A stretch of DNA of 64,000 bases, from contig JAJFZO010000094.1 of the NCBI GenBank assembly GCA_021397835.1, forward strand, positions 11,074,001-11,138,000. The letters run 5' to 3'. The notes beneath the pieces are model-generated. The model ran no database searches. It had not been told where the DNA came from and was given only the letters and a program-made list of their open reading frames with translations. Position 1 is the first letter of the stretch; every line of letters begins with the position of its first letter. Source of the stretch: Moringa oleifera. Lineage: Eukaryota; Streptophyta; Magnoliopsida; Brassicales; Moringaceae. Both the position numbers and the translations under genes were made by a program. Positions 26,215-38,889 of the stretch are shown piece by piece.

Positions 26215-27480
26215 TTGTAAACCATTCTAAATGGTAAAGCAGAGAAGCTTAGCTTTCATAAAAAGTAAAAAATTTGTATTATAGAAAAATATTAGGATAA
26301 ATATTAAAAAAATCTGAACTTTATATTTGGATTTTAATTAAATTTTTTTGTTTTAATTTTTTTAATTGTACATATAAACTTTAATTTGGCTTATTTTGAA
26401 CTTTGACTCAAATGATTATGTAAAATTAATAATATTTTTATTATTGAAATACTTCAAAAATAACTCAAACAAATTTTGCATTTTATTTCAAGTTCATCCA
26501 TTAAATTTTAAATAATTTTTAATTCACGATCTATTTTTAATAAATTTTTAAATTTTTTGATAATATAAAATTAAAAAATATATTTTTTTAATGCTTAAAA
26601 ATTTTAAATTTTTTGTGATTACAACTTGACTATCTCTTTGCATCTACATAAAATTCAAGTTGAAATTTGTTATATAAAATCTTTAATTTGAGTTTTTAAT
26701 TTTTTAAATTTTTATTAAGATTTAAATTGACTCAAATTAAAAGTTTAAAAAAATCAAGACAAAGAGGTGTAAATTAAAAATAATTGAGGTTTCTTATAAA
26801 AAAAATGTTTATCCAAAATATTATATATGAGTAAAATCTCTTTCGTTTCAAAAATGTTTTTTTGGTAAAGGTTTCATAGAACCTTGATGCTTAATCTATA
26901 TTACTAATTAAATTTTAATATTCAAAAAATAATAAATTAAAATTTAATTTATTAATTGATCTAAATTAGACTTTAACTCAAATGACTATAAAAAATTAAA
27001 AATATTTTTATCGTTGAAATACTTCAAAAATTTTCAAATAAGTTATTGACTCTATTTCAAGTCTATCCCTCAAGTTTGAATAATTTTCTATATAAGATTA
27101 ATTTTTTGTGAATTTTTGATAATGCAAATTTAAAATATATATATTTTCATTACTCAAAAAAATTTGAAACTTTTTGTGATGGTAATTTGAATATTTTTTT
27201 ATATTTATGAAAAATTTTAAGTGAAAACTTATTGTATAAGATATCTTTAATTTGAATATTCTTAATTTTTATATTTTTTGATAAAGTTCAATTTAGATCA
27301 AATTGATAAATTAAAATTTAATTAATTATTTTTTAATAAATATAAGAGTTTGATTAATAATATAACATAAATATTAAAATTTTATGAGAATTTACTTATT
27401 TTTTTTTAATATTGTGTTGATTTGTTTTTATCTCTCTCGTATCCAACAAAATGCCCACTGCCTTCCAACAAGTTCTCAAC
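24400..27480. other. AT-rich intergenic DNA
   Basis: Very AT-rich, with a long TA microsatellite near 26183-26211. Diverged repeats of a motif around TTTAAATTTTTTGTGAT occur (about 26600, 27160 and again near 30690), suggesting old transposon-derived DNA of unknown family. No gene seen. Confidence 0.45.
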
Positions 27481-29900
27481 CCTATTTCCTATAAAACAAA
27501 GTAATGCATCGACATGAGCTCTCAAGTTTTGATTATGATCAAAATGATACTGAATATCAAAACGCTAGGTACTTTTATGATACACGCTGTGCTTGCATAG
27601 GTGAACTGTCACAATAGACAATTACTCTTGAATAAGAAAAGCATCAACTCATCAATTAGCCCACCAGCCACATAGCAACCTTTAGTAGAGGGCAATCGCA
27701 GGTAGCCGCTGAGATTTCGAATTAAGGCAGCAACCTAGTAGGGGAAAACGAAGGCAGACAATGATCTCTTTTTAGCCCTCTCTCCAACATAATATGAGTC
27801 AACATGTTTTAGCAAGCTTCTAAGCAGCAGTTGTATCTTTTTCCATAAATCAAGCCATATGTCATTACTTTCTTGACATATTTGAGTAGCGCTTTAACTA
27901 GTTAATGCTTGTTGCTAGGATTAGACGCATACATCCTCAATACACTGAGTACAAGGTCTGGCATGCTGCAAATCGTTGCATACATCAATAATTCAACAAC
28001 ACTAGAATATGATATACCTGTTATCTCCTGCCTTTCATCTTTATCTTGAGTGTTTTGAGGAAAGCTTGAAGTGGCTTGCGATTTGGATTTACTCACTCAT
28101 TTGGATTGATCCAAATAGAGCTTCTGCAACACCTTTTGCAAATAGGATTTTTGGGACAACTTCCACCAACTCTTATTTACATCTCTTTGTGGTGAGATGC
28201 CGAGGATATACTTTACTAGTCCAAGATCCTTCATATCAAACGCCGTTAACAACATAGCCTTGACTATCTGATAAATGACATGCTCTTGTTGGTTATGAGC
28301 ATGTCATCAATATACAATAGAAGCAGAATGTACTCTAACTTCCAGCACCTTTGATGGAGAAACAAGCATCGTGACTGCTAGCTTCTTTTGAAATGCTTTC
28401 TCAACACATATGCATCAAACCTTTATACCATTGTCTTGGTGATTGTTCGAGGTCACTTAGTTATTTCCTTAGCAGGCATACATGGTGCTTTTTTCCCTTA
28501 ATTAGAATGCCTTCTGATTGCCTCCTATAAATAATTTCATCTAGTTGTTCAAGAAGGAGAGCTTTTTGGCATCTATTTGTTCTAATTCCCATATTTGAAT
28601 AGGCGTATTAGCAAACACTAATATGATTGTTATGTACTTCAGAAGTAGGGAGAAGATTTCATTATAATCCATACCAGCAACTTGAGTAAAGCCTTTGACT
28701 ATCTGGCTGACCTTAAACCTCTTGGAGCCAGCTGTCTATATCATCTCCATCTTTCAATTTGTTGATCTATTTGAAATCAATCACCTTCTGGTTTTCAGGC
28801 CTAACAACAATTACCCAGGTCTAATTATGTAGCAACAATTCATTTCATCCTCCAGCACCTCAAGCATTTAGATGCTTGAGGGCTTGACATAGCTTCCTTG
28901 AAGCTAGCTAGTTCCAGGCCTACATACTGCATGCTCAACTAATTAAGTTCAACACATAAATAGTTTCTTCTTCTTCAGATAGAATCAAATATGAATTATC
29001 TTCATGCAAGTTGGAACCTCCTAGGAGGTCTTATACTTCTTGGAGGCCTGTCTCTAGCCAACTGATGGTCATCGACCTGGCTAGGAGCAGTATCATAAGT
29101 CTCTTCACTAGATTATGCGGAGGTTTCAATCTGTCTTGTGCTGCTGCCGTGAGTAAGTGACTATGAGGTTGAGGTGCTGGTAGCATCATACCTCTGTATA
29201 GACTTCGCCTCAACACCAAGTCATCTAGTTGCTTCAAGCTATTTCGTTGGATTCTCTTGTATAGTAGGCTCACTATTTAAGTTTGCATAAGGGAGAAGAG
29301 ACTCATCAAAGATCACAATTTTGCTCACCTATGTCTTGAAGCCATTTTATTCCTTGCTTGATGCAGAGTTTATAACCCTTAACCCCTTTTGGGTACTCCA
29401 AGAACACTTCTTTGATTGATCTTGGATCTAGCTTTGCCTTCTCTTTGATGTGCCAAGGCAACGCAACCAAAGATCCTATGATGACTCAAACCGTGAGGCT
29501 TGCCACTCCATAGTTTCCCTGAAGTACTCTTAAGATTGATGGCCTTTGATGGGCATCTGTCTGCAAGGTAGGCTGCAGTCATCAGAGCCTCAACCCAGCG
29601 GTGAAGAGTATGCCTCTTACCCTCTCCATCAAAGCCCTATTTATTCTCTCTGCAACCCTATTATGTTGAGGTGTGTTTCTAACTGATTTATACCTCAAAA
29701 TAGTTTCTTTGTAAGACTGTCAAAGCAGTTGTAAAAGTTCAGGCCATTATTAGTTTTCAAAGCTTCTGAGTTATTTCTTCCCTATTTGATTCTCCATCAA
29801 CCACTTCGTATTTCCTTCTAGGAGAGGTCATGGTGTTCATTCTACTGTACATGTCTAGAAGCAAAAAATGCTTATTCTGGCCAAGCTCTGAGCACTACAC

Positions 29901-29912
29901 CTCGGATACCAC
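29901..29912 (-). other. Primer-binding site of the copia element
   Basis: On the minus strand TGGTATCCGAGG immediately follows the LTR end, matching 10 of 12 bases of the common copia site TGGTATCAGAGC, complementary to initiator tRNA-Met. Confidence 0.7.
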
Positions 29913-30308
29913 TGTTGAAAATGCAACAAACAGAATGCAATGCTAACTCTTCCAGGTTTACATCCACGACATGATCTCTTCGAACAAGAGACTACATATT
30001 GCAATATATCACAAGAAGTACACGTTTGCAAAGAAGATACCAGGAACTGGTTACAACAAGTTTGAATGTTAAAATCCAACAACGATGTCGCAGCGTTTTT
30101 GTAACATTCTAGGCAAGGAAGATCGCCTTTGTCTGTATCACAACCCAAGCCAAAGCTACTCTTTAGTTCTCTCAATCCTCTTACTTTTCCACTTGATTCT
30201 AGTGCCTTGCGAATGAGCAGCTTGTTGCCTTTTATAAGCAGCATTTTCGTTGCTTGCTGGTTGGCAATCAACTTACCAAGCTGTTAAGCATGCTTTTCCA
30301 CCTGCGCA
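29913..30308 (-). repeat. 5' LTR of the copia element
   Basis: The inner end is ...TTTTCAACA next to the primer-binding site. A TATAAAA promoter box lies on the minus strand at 30230-30236. The outer limit (TG at 30308) is a guess from the expected TG...CA ends. Confidence 0.5.
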
Positions 30309-31456
30309 TCTCTTAGCCACCATAATGATATTAATAAAACTATATTTTAATTTTTCAACGTAATTTTTAAAAAATATTTTTAATACATTTTTAAGTAAAT
30401 CTTAAAATATTTTAAATTTTATGATTTTTTTAAATTTGAATCTTCAAATATTAATTAGTTTTATTATATTTATAATGTTTTAATTTAATTCATTTTAAAT
30501 TTTAACTTAAATGATTAAAAAATTAATAATTTTTTATTGTTAAAATGTCTTAAATAAATTTTATATTTTATTTTGAATTTGTTCCATTGAATAATTTTTA
30601 ATAATTAATTATTTTTATGAAAATTTTAATTTTTTAATAATATAATTTTTTTAAAGAGATACTTTTTAATACTTAAAAATTATAAATTATTTTATGATAA
30701 TAATTTGAACATATATTTATATTTGTGAAAAAATTTCAAAGCATAATTTGTTGTATATTATATCATGAAAAAGTTTTAACAATAATTATTTTAATTTTTA
30801 ATGATAATTATAAAATTTTTATCGGTAATTACTCTAATTAAAAGCAACATGATATCAAAAAATCTTATAACGATAATTATTATAATTGTTGATAAAAATA
30901 AAAAATATTTATTATTTAATGTAATTTATTCTATTCAAGATAATTAATCATTATTATTGTTAAAAATTTATATGTTTAATAACAATGTATGATAATTATC
31001 ATTTTTATTTATGGTTCATTAGAGAAAATATTCTTATTCTCATTTGCTGGGTTTTAGTTTTGTCGGGGTTTTAATTTTACACATAGATTGCTATTAAATA
31101 AATTGGATTGATATTTTATTTTAATAATAATAATAAATTAATATTTTAACCAAAAAAAATGTAATTATACTGAACAAGAATTTATTTAACAAGAAAAACT
31201 TAGTTAATGAAGGAAATTGAAGGTTTACCCATTACCCATCCAATGGTGTGATGATTTTTTTAGCTTTACAGATAATCGCACCAAACTGGTTATTCATTTT
31301 TTTTCTGATAATTATACATATATTATCATAAACAAGACTACTATGCAATCAAATTCATTGTGCTTTTTATATTTTACTTTTAAAAAATTAAATACATGAA
31401 AAATAAATTGAAAAAAAATCATATTTCTTTATTTATATCTCAATATTGAAATTAGG
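30309..31456. other. AT-rich intergenic DNA
   Basis: Nothing recognisable beyond A/T-rich repeats resembling those at 26300-27300. Confidence 0.4.
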
Positions 31457-31750
31457 TATTGAGTTTGGCTTTGCTTAGCTGTTGAGTGAACACCAATTTC
31501 ATGTTGTTTTCTTATCACAACCAGTGACTGTTATCTGGATATCGGTCTGTTTGGTTGCTGAGAAAAATGCGGGGAACTATGAATAGTTGTAAATTGATCA
31601 GTGTATGCCCTGTTATATGGCTGGGATCTATTTCTACTAATCTCAACAGAGTATTATGCACCCCCAGGCATAATTATTTGTTTTTCTGCTTTTCATTAGC
31701 CAAAACAATTAGTTTGGTTATCGTTCTGTTTAATGGCTTGAGGTGTCTTA
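31457..31750 (+). repeat. Displaced copy of PLP-enzyme intron 1 sequence
   Basis: About 290 bases match 47072-47370, which lies inside intron 1 of the methionine gamma-lyase-like gene. Shared text includes CCAATTTCATGTTGTTT, ATTGGTCTGTTTGG-like sequence and CCCAGGC(G/A)..AATTATTTG. The match ends just before ULTRAPETALA block B. No coding exon of that gene is seen here. Confidence 0.75.
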
Positions 31751-31976
31751 CTTTCTCATTTGATGCTAAGCCATTCACATATGTGTGTGAGTGTGGGGTT
31801 TAAGTCTGAGTTGGTGATATGCCCACCATTATCTTCTACCAGTCACCTTCCATTACTGGGAAGTAAGGATAAAGAAAGTTATTAAACACACAAAAAACAA
31901 GCTCCTACAGTACTTATTCATGAAGATCTCTGGTTGTCAAGCAACCGGAGTATAGAAAGCATGAACAAAGGGCAGC

Positions 31977-34464
31977 CTAAGGCGCTGCGTTCTGCATGAA
32001 ATCCACACAAGTGCGGCAGTTGCAATCCCGGAAGCGGCACTTGAGGCACCCGAAGCACACGCAAGAGGGGCAGCCTTCACATTTCTGAGCTCTAGGACAA
32101 CCCCTGCAGCTCTTGCGACTGGCTCGCTCTTCATCAGCATCACAGTTTATCCTGAAGCCACACAAGCCAGAGACACGGAAGTAAATCCATTTAGGTGAAA
32201 ATAGAAACTTTCACAAGCGGGGAAAGACCAGAGTGAGCTCCTTAGACAGAGATTTGATGAGCTATCAACAGCTTTGCAGTCATAAAAACAAACAACCCAA
32301 AACTAGTTTTTTTCATGCTTTAGCAGCTTGATAGTTATCCACACATTTTCATTGTAATGGCAAACATTTCTTCACACAAGAGACTCCTTATATTTCCAAC
32401 CATCTGAAACCCATAAAAGCATCTCGATCGTGTTAACTGTTTCCGATGATTGGTGATAAACAAGCTTGATAAATTGCAATCTTCTGGTCCCAGCAGTTTT
32501 TGCATAGTTTAGTTCCATATGCATGTACTTACATCTGCACCACATCAACTTTGTAATTTTTGCTTTAAGTCCAAGCTAAGCCTATATTTCTTTCCTGAAC
32601 TGAGCGTAGATAGATCACTTACAGATATATGGGCCATAACCAAGCTAAAGACTTAAAAGAAGGCAGGTTTCAGAAAGAAGTGTATAAAGCTAAAATGAAA
32701 CTAAGATGATCTGAGTGGCAATGATGCATAGTCTGACGAAGAGAACTAGTAATTAAACATTCATCAATCAGTTGCAAATAATTAAGAATTTCAAAGAAAG
32801 AGACTTTTATGTACCATGGGTATGATCTAAATGAACCCTAAGCTATAAAGGGTATTGGACTTACTTATCGTATGGGTAGTGGGTGCATTTCCACCTCTTC
32901 ATAAGCAAGGCGTCATGGTAGATGCGGCATTCCTCTTTGTTGCGCAGACGGAACCTGCGCTCCTTCTTGCACCTTGCACAGCGAATGAACTCATCGCGGT
33001 GGAAAATCCTTCGCCTAACTCGGGCTCTAATTGCTGCATTGTCATCATTGGATGCATGCTTATAGTACTTCAGCAGTTCAGTCTTCCAGAGAGGGACCTT
33101 CTTTTCCTCCATCATCACCCAGATGTGGCTGGTCCATTTCTTAGCTCCTCCTCTCCCAGAATGCTTCTCAAATTCACTTGGTGTGAATTCTTCAAGCAAT
33201 TATAATTATCATTAGTGAAGGTGAAAGACTAAAAAGCACAAAACAAGCACCCTAGAGAAAGATACAGATGACAGTATATTCAACAGTAACTAGACAATTC
33301 TGGTTAAATGATTTGAACCATCCACGCTAATTTGAGCCTTAGATTAGTTCAGGATCCTTAACTCTTGAGGCATCTTCATTGCTTTATGCATGTGTAAAAC
33401 TTCAGGTCAGATATATAGGATTCACAGTAAAGAAAGAGATCTCCATAAGGATTTAGGTACAAGATTTTAAGTTCTGTAGCCAGCGAACAATATTGATGGA
33501 TGTAGGCATATAAAGCACAGGAAGCCCGCACGCAAAAATGCTTTGAAATAAAAAGAACAAGATAAATTACAAGTGAAACAGTGGCATATAATGATCTTCG
33601 TTAGTTGCATTTTTCTATCTTCATATACTCAGTATGGGGTAAATTTTGAATTATAATAAGTTTCAACAATGATATGTATATCATAGAAGAACTGTTAATT
33701 CATATAAACCCACAAGAAGAATTGAACTGAAACTTGAATTCAATGAGACCCAGAAATTTTTTGTACAAAACACGTCATAGCCAGATTGAAACAGACAAAG
33801 AACAAAAAGAACAACCAGAGAAGGTTCATGGATGATAGCGAGACTGTTTCTGAAGTCTAATGAATGAACTGTGTGATATCATTCAATAGGCATCATATCA
33901 AGTTTCTTTCTTTTATTTCTTTTTCTCTTGGCCATTTTGGTTTTGTAACAAGTAGCTGGAAAACAAAAAAATGAGACATCTAGCTCCAGGCATGTTGATA
34001 TAGAAAAACCGGTGGGAAGGGCCTTAGATTGTTTCAGAGAGACCAAACCAGTAACTATGATCACTTGCACAAAACAATAAATAAACAGCTTCTGATCTGG
34101 TAAGAAAAAGTAAACTGAAAATTAGAGTGGAGAGATGCGTTTGGAAGCAAATGAATGCAAAGAATTGTTGATTATTAGTTCAGCAAAGAATTGAAAAAGA
34201 TGATAACAAATGTCCCCTTTTTTTTTTTAATGGAAATATTTCCAGAGAAACTAAACAAATATGCTAATGAGGTAGAGATAGAGACTTACCTGATCGACAG
34301 TCCGGTGTGCAATGACAATAGATCACAAATTGGCCATGGGAATAAACCCTAAGTTGTCCGATAGCGTCCCCATACTTTTTGCTTGTACATCCGCAAGTAA
34401 CTTCAACAAAATCAGATCCTCTTTTGAAACCAGTAATGGTTTTTAATTCTTCTTCGTCAAACAT
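31977..34464 (-). CDS. ULT1: ULTRAPETALA-type SAND-domain protein, copy B
   Basis: Paralogue of the gene at 18734, with the same three-exon layout: 34290-34464, 32865-33189 and 31977-32151, phases 1 and 2, 224 residues. Exon 1 differs from copy A mainly by conservative changes (VTCGCTSKKYGDAIGQLRVY). All Cys and His residues of the C-terminal module are kept. The proximal exon 2 acceptor used by copy A (TAG) is TTG here, so splicing must use the AAG three bases on; the frame is kept and one Glu is lost. No stop or frameshift is present, so this copy looks functional. Confidence 0.92.
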
Positions 34465-36316
34465 ACTTGTAGCTTAGGAGAAATAAGAAGCTTTCCTTCT
34501 TTCTGGGTGTCTGTGACATCGAAAACACAACGGAGTATTGGACCCCAAATTCAGAATTCACGATGATAAAATTGGACCAAAAGCCCATAAACATGCAACG
34601 GAGAGTTGATGTGATGACACAACAACATGAAATGGGATCCTTGTAAGAAACGTTTATGATGTTTTCTAAACCTTAAATGCAAACCAATGTCTAGGGATAT
34701 CAAATATGGGTGCGTAAACAAACCAAAAACAGTCAACGAAGGCATGTACGACAAGCATGCAGTAGTAGCCAAAGGGTGGAGAAAGCTGAGAGAGAGGAAT
34801 GCCCAAAAGTTTGATTGACAATTGTCTAAGGCTCTGGCTACATCGCATGAAGCCAAAGTACATACAACACAAATAGGGTTAGGGGAAAAAGCCCTTTAAG
34901 GGAAAATTCTTACCACAGCTTTTTCTCTCTGTCTTTAATTCCGACAAGCCATATATCAATGTTTTACAAAACTAGTTTTTGCTTTCTTTGTTACTGCAAG
35001 CAATCGTGTCAAGCTTAGCTTAGATAGGCAAGATTAGCCAGGTACCATAAAATTGTTAGAATAAATTGTTTTCTTAAGTATGCAAGAAAAAGCTCTGTAA
35101 TATTATTGTGTGGATGAATCAAGTACGTATATGAATCTTGGTTCTACAAAGGCATGAAGTAATTGTGGCTGCATCAGTTTTTCTTCCTAAAACCCTCAGA
35201 ATCACCTGATCATGACCTAGAAGAATGTGAGAGGTGGCTAGATGATCTAAAGCTAATTTCTTAATGTTCTTCTACATGTACAGCATATATTTTTATCTTT
35301 ATGTGTTATCTATTTCTATACATGCTTCTCAAAGTTTTTATCTTCTGAGCAGAGAGAAAACGAATCAAGACTTTTACTTTTCTACATACAACTAGAAATT
35401 AACCACCAGAACATACAGATAAAGCTTAATTCTTTCCAATCTTTTCACCATTAGTGAAGTCTACAGGGAAACGACACTGTAGCTATAGCTAGCTTCTTCA
35501 TGCAGATCTGTTCCTAGCTTTAGCTAATCTGATCATCTCCATCGAAATCTCAATCTCAACACCGCTATTAATCTGAAAAAAGGGTGTCTTCAAAGACCTG
35601 TGAGCTATACAGAAATGATCTTAAAGCAAGTCTTACAAATATCTCAATCCCTAGATTTTGGTTGCTCCCACTAGAGATGCATGGGGATGGTGAGACTATG
35701 TAACACGCCAAAGGGCAAGATATTTATAAATAGCCACAATTTCGTCCTATTTCTAGTCATCGAAACCCATAAACAAAAAAACAAGACAGTTATATTATTT
35801 ATAATATAAATTGGGTTGTCTGGAAATGTTTCATGACTATTCAGATTTTGGAATTATAAAGAAAAAAGGTTTGATGTAATAAAACCTTTATTCACTATTT
35901 CTTTGAGGAAATCTCTTTATGAAAAAAATCCTTTTGCAAATAAAAATAATTTACTTAAATAAAAATCAAAATATAAAATTTATAATTAAAATATAAAAAA
36001 ATAATGTATCACCATAAAATCTATATCAAGAAAAAAATCAATATTTTACATGTAGTTAATTTAGGGTTTGAATTATAAAATGGTAAATTTAAGACAAAAG
36101 AAATATTAGTAAAATAAGACTAAAACTTTCATTCTTTTCTTTAAATCCCAAGGAAATCTTATGCAAATTTCTTATAAACAATTCAAAATCTTAAGAATTC
36201 TTCAAATTTAAAATATAAACTTTCCATAACACACATTTCATTGAATCGTCATCCGACTGGTAATTAAATTTCTCAAAATGATATGAAATGAAAGAAAAAA
36301 AATGGAAAAAACTCAC

Positions 36317-36450
36317 CTTGTGTTGTTTAGAACAAATAAAACTGACTCTGAAGCTTTCTTTGCCGATTAACTTGAAACTTTTTTTTCCGTCAATTTTAGA
36401 GTTATCAAGCTTCTCATGGATCTCAAAAAAGCAATTAGTCGCTATTTAAA
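36317..36450 (-). promoter_or_regulatory. Candidate 5' leader exon and core promoter of ULTRAPETALA copy B
   Basis: TATTTAAA at 36443-36450, then a leader ending at donor ACAAG|GTGAGT (exon edge 36317). A TGAGTCA motif lies upstream near 36548. Same layout as copies A and C. Confidence 0.45.
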
Positions 36451-37047
36451 CAAGACTAAAGTTAAATGAAAATAAACTTCTTTTGAATTGTCAAAATACA
36501 GATTCTTATTTACTTTATTACCATATTTTTCAATCTAATTAATACTGAGTCAAAACAACGCTACCGTCTGACATCATGTTGTATTTTATCACATTTGGTC
36601 AAATTATGTTTGTTAATATAAAAGACTACTAAATTGTGTTTCGTAATTGATATTCGTTACATGTGGTCAAATTATATTTGTTGACACACACAGTCACCCA
36701 AAAAAAAAAAAATAATGCAATTATCATTAAATAATTTTATTTTATATTAACTTATTTATCTTTTATGTTAATTTTCAAAAGGGTCAATATAAAAAAAATC
36801 TTAAAATCATACTCTATTTTACACTTTGAAGTATCGATTGAATTAATTGTATCCCTTATATTTTAATTTCATTCAATGATGTAATTTGTACATGTCACTA
36901 TAATTTACAACTTATCAATATGAGCTAAGAGTGATTACCTATAAGAATGACAAAGAAGCCTTTGGGCAATTGCAACCAATGCTTGGGCCTTAGCCATTGG
37001 ATCTGTATGTTTATGAGATCCTTTTGGGCCTTAACCTAGTGGAATGA

Positions 37048-37452
37048 TTGAATGTTCTTTGGCCTAAGTTGAGGCTGAAGTGTCTTGTGTTTCAACACCC
37101 CTCTTTCTCACAAAATAGAGGGAGTCAACAACCTAATTGCAAGATCAAGTTTATTGCAAAGATGTTGAAATTAAGATGTCGGAAGGGGCTTCATAAGTAT
37201 GTTGACGATTTGACGCGACGAGGGGACATAATTGACTTTGAGTTGTCTAGTGGCAACTTGATCCTAAACAAAGTGAAGATGTATTTCAACATGCTTTATT
37301 CGAAAGTGAAAGATGTGGTTGACAACAAGTGCAATGATGCTTTGATTAACGCACCAGAGAGTGACATAGTGGTCGAAAAGGAGCTTAGTTTCTCTAATCT
37401 CAATCTAGATGATTTTAATGGTGGCATCAACAAAAGCCCAATTCCGATTTAG
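37048..37452 (+). other. Unrecognised open frame, probably transposon-derived
   Basis: About 134 codons are open but the frame begins at TTG. The text (HKYVDDLTRRGDIIDFELSS) is protein-like, yet I cannot assign a family. It abuts a copia fragment on the other strand and is probably the remains of a mobile element. Confidence 0.35.
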
Positions 37453-38565
37453 TGCTAAATTGAGCTATAACGTATTGTTTCTTAGAGCTCTAAGAGGCCA
37501 AATTGTTGCCAAGAAAAAAGAAATACCTACAGACTGAGCGTTAATCATCTGGGTAGTAAGCCCAATCTACATTAGAGAAGGAGATAATTAGAAATTTATA
37601 TGTGAATTGGAAGAGAAGGCCATAACAGATGGTGCCTCAGAGATATCTGAGTAATCATTTACATGCAAACCAATGTTTGGAGGTAGTTGGTTTCAAAAAT
37701 GGTTGAACTGGTTTACTATAAATGAGATGTTAGATCTTATAAGAGTTAAGTACTGTAAGGTACCAATTACTCAATGATACGCAGTAGGGTTAGAAAGGGA
37801 AGAGCTAAATAGTATGGATAGTTAATATCTTATGAAGAAAGAAGTGGGACAAGATTTGAAATTTTGAAATTAAACACTTGATAAGAGATTGTTGAGGTAT
37901 TTAGATTGGTTTAGGAATAGACCTTGAGAAAAACGATGAGCTTGAGTGCTTGGGAAGTAATCAAGAGGTTCAAGGTTCTTGAGAGCCAATTGGTTGTTTA
38001 CGTTGATAATGATTTTTTTGGATGAGTGAGGGACTATTGCCTATAATGAGAATGTCATCAAGATGGATAAGAAAATAGATTGAGTGTTGGGCAATAACAT
38101 AATAAAATAGTGAATGGTCTGCTTTGGAGAGATGAAAACCACATTGAAGAAGATAATGTTTAAGGCTATGAAACCAAGCACAAGGAATATGTTTAAGGCC
38201 GTAAAAGGCTTTGCAAAGTTTGCGAACATTTGTGGTTTAGAAAGATCAGTGAAGTTGAGGGTTGGTGCATATAGCTAGATGGTTTCATGAAAGGTATAAT
38301 TTAGGAAGCCATTGTGGACATCTAGTTAATAAATGTCCTAACCTTTAGACAATAACGAAAAGAATGAGTCTGATAGTATAGGTTTGAAATACTAGACTGA
38401 AAGTTTCAGAGAAATTAATGCCTAGGACTTGCTGAAAACTTTTGGTAACCAGTCTTGCCTTGTTACTTTTAATGGTGTCATTAACTTGGTACTTGACTTT
38501 GAAAATCAATTTATTGAGGATAACTTTATAGTTAAAAGATGGGGACACTAACTCTCAAGTTTTCT
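37440..38565 (-). mobile_element. Degenerate Ty1/copia fragment (reverse transcriptase to RNase H)
   Basis: Minus-strand translation in shifting frames gives copia polymerase text: KARLVTKSFQQVLGINFSETFS (38345-38548 frame), then LHKA(F)YGLK-, HLSKADHSLFYY- and FLIHLDDILIIGN-like segments. The RNase H DADWAYYPDDQRSV-like motif is near 37520-37570. Many frameshifts; no LTR seen. Confidence 0.75.
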
Positions 38566-38599
38566 TTTGCAATCTTACATATAATGACGACCCTGTATT

Positions 38600-38885
38600 A
38601 ACCATCGGTAAATATGTGCTTATACTAATGGATTATTCTGTTCATCAGTAAATCTCTTGTATCTATTGACAATCATCTTTATCTATCAGTAAATACCTAA
38701 AAATATTTAACTTATACAAATAAATATCTTCATGCGTCAGTAAATATGTATTTATAATGTCGATCATTTATATGTGTCACTAAATAGCCAATATATTCTG
38801 ATGATTTTTCTTGCAATCATCACTAAACGCTTAACATACATTGATGAAATTTTAATCTTTATGTCCATCAGAAAATATTTATTTA
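38600..38885 (+). repeat. Reiterated CATCAGTAAAT motif
   Basis: Variants of CATCAGTAAAT start near 38603, 38643, 38679, 38736, 38776, 38818 and 38868, about 35-60 bases apart. This resembles subterminal repeats of class II transposons. Family not determined. Confidence 0.5.
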
Positions 38886-38889
38886 CATT

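Larger units (their letters stand above)
27490..30308 (-). mobile_element. Degenerate Ty1/copia retrotransposon with one LTR
   Basis: Read on the minus strand: LTR (29913 to about 30308), primer-binding site, integrase remains (about 29379-29840, with QHNRVAERIN and AAYLADRCPSK-like text), reverse transcriptase remains (about 28100-28900, VKGFTQVAGMDYNEI) and an RNase H-region frame (27902-28096). Stops and frameshifts are frequent. The gag and protease region is missing between the primer site and integrase, and I found no second LTR. It is inactive. Confidence 0.8.
31803..36700. repeat. Duplicated ULTRAPETALA block, copy B
   Basis: Second copy of the 18558-24400 block, same orientation, with gene, introns, upstream DNA and one promoter/leader module. 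Confidence 0.85.
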
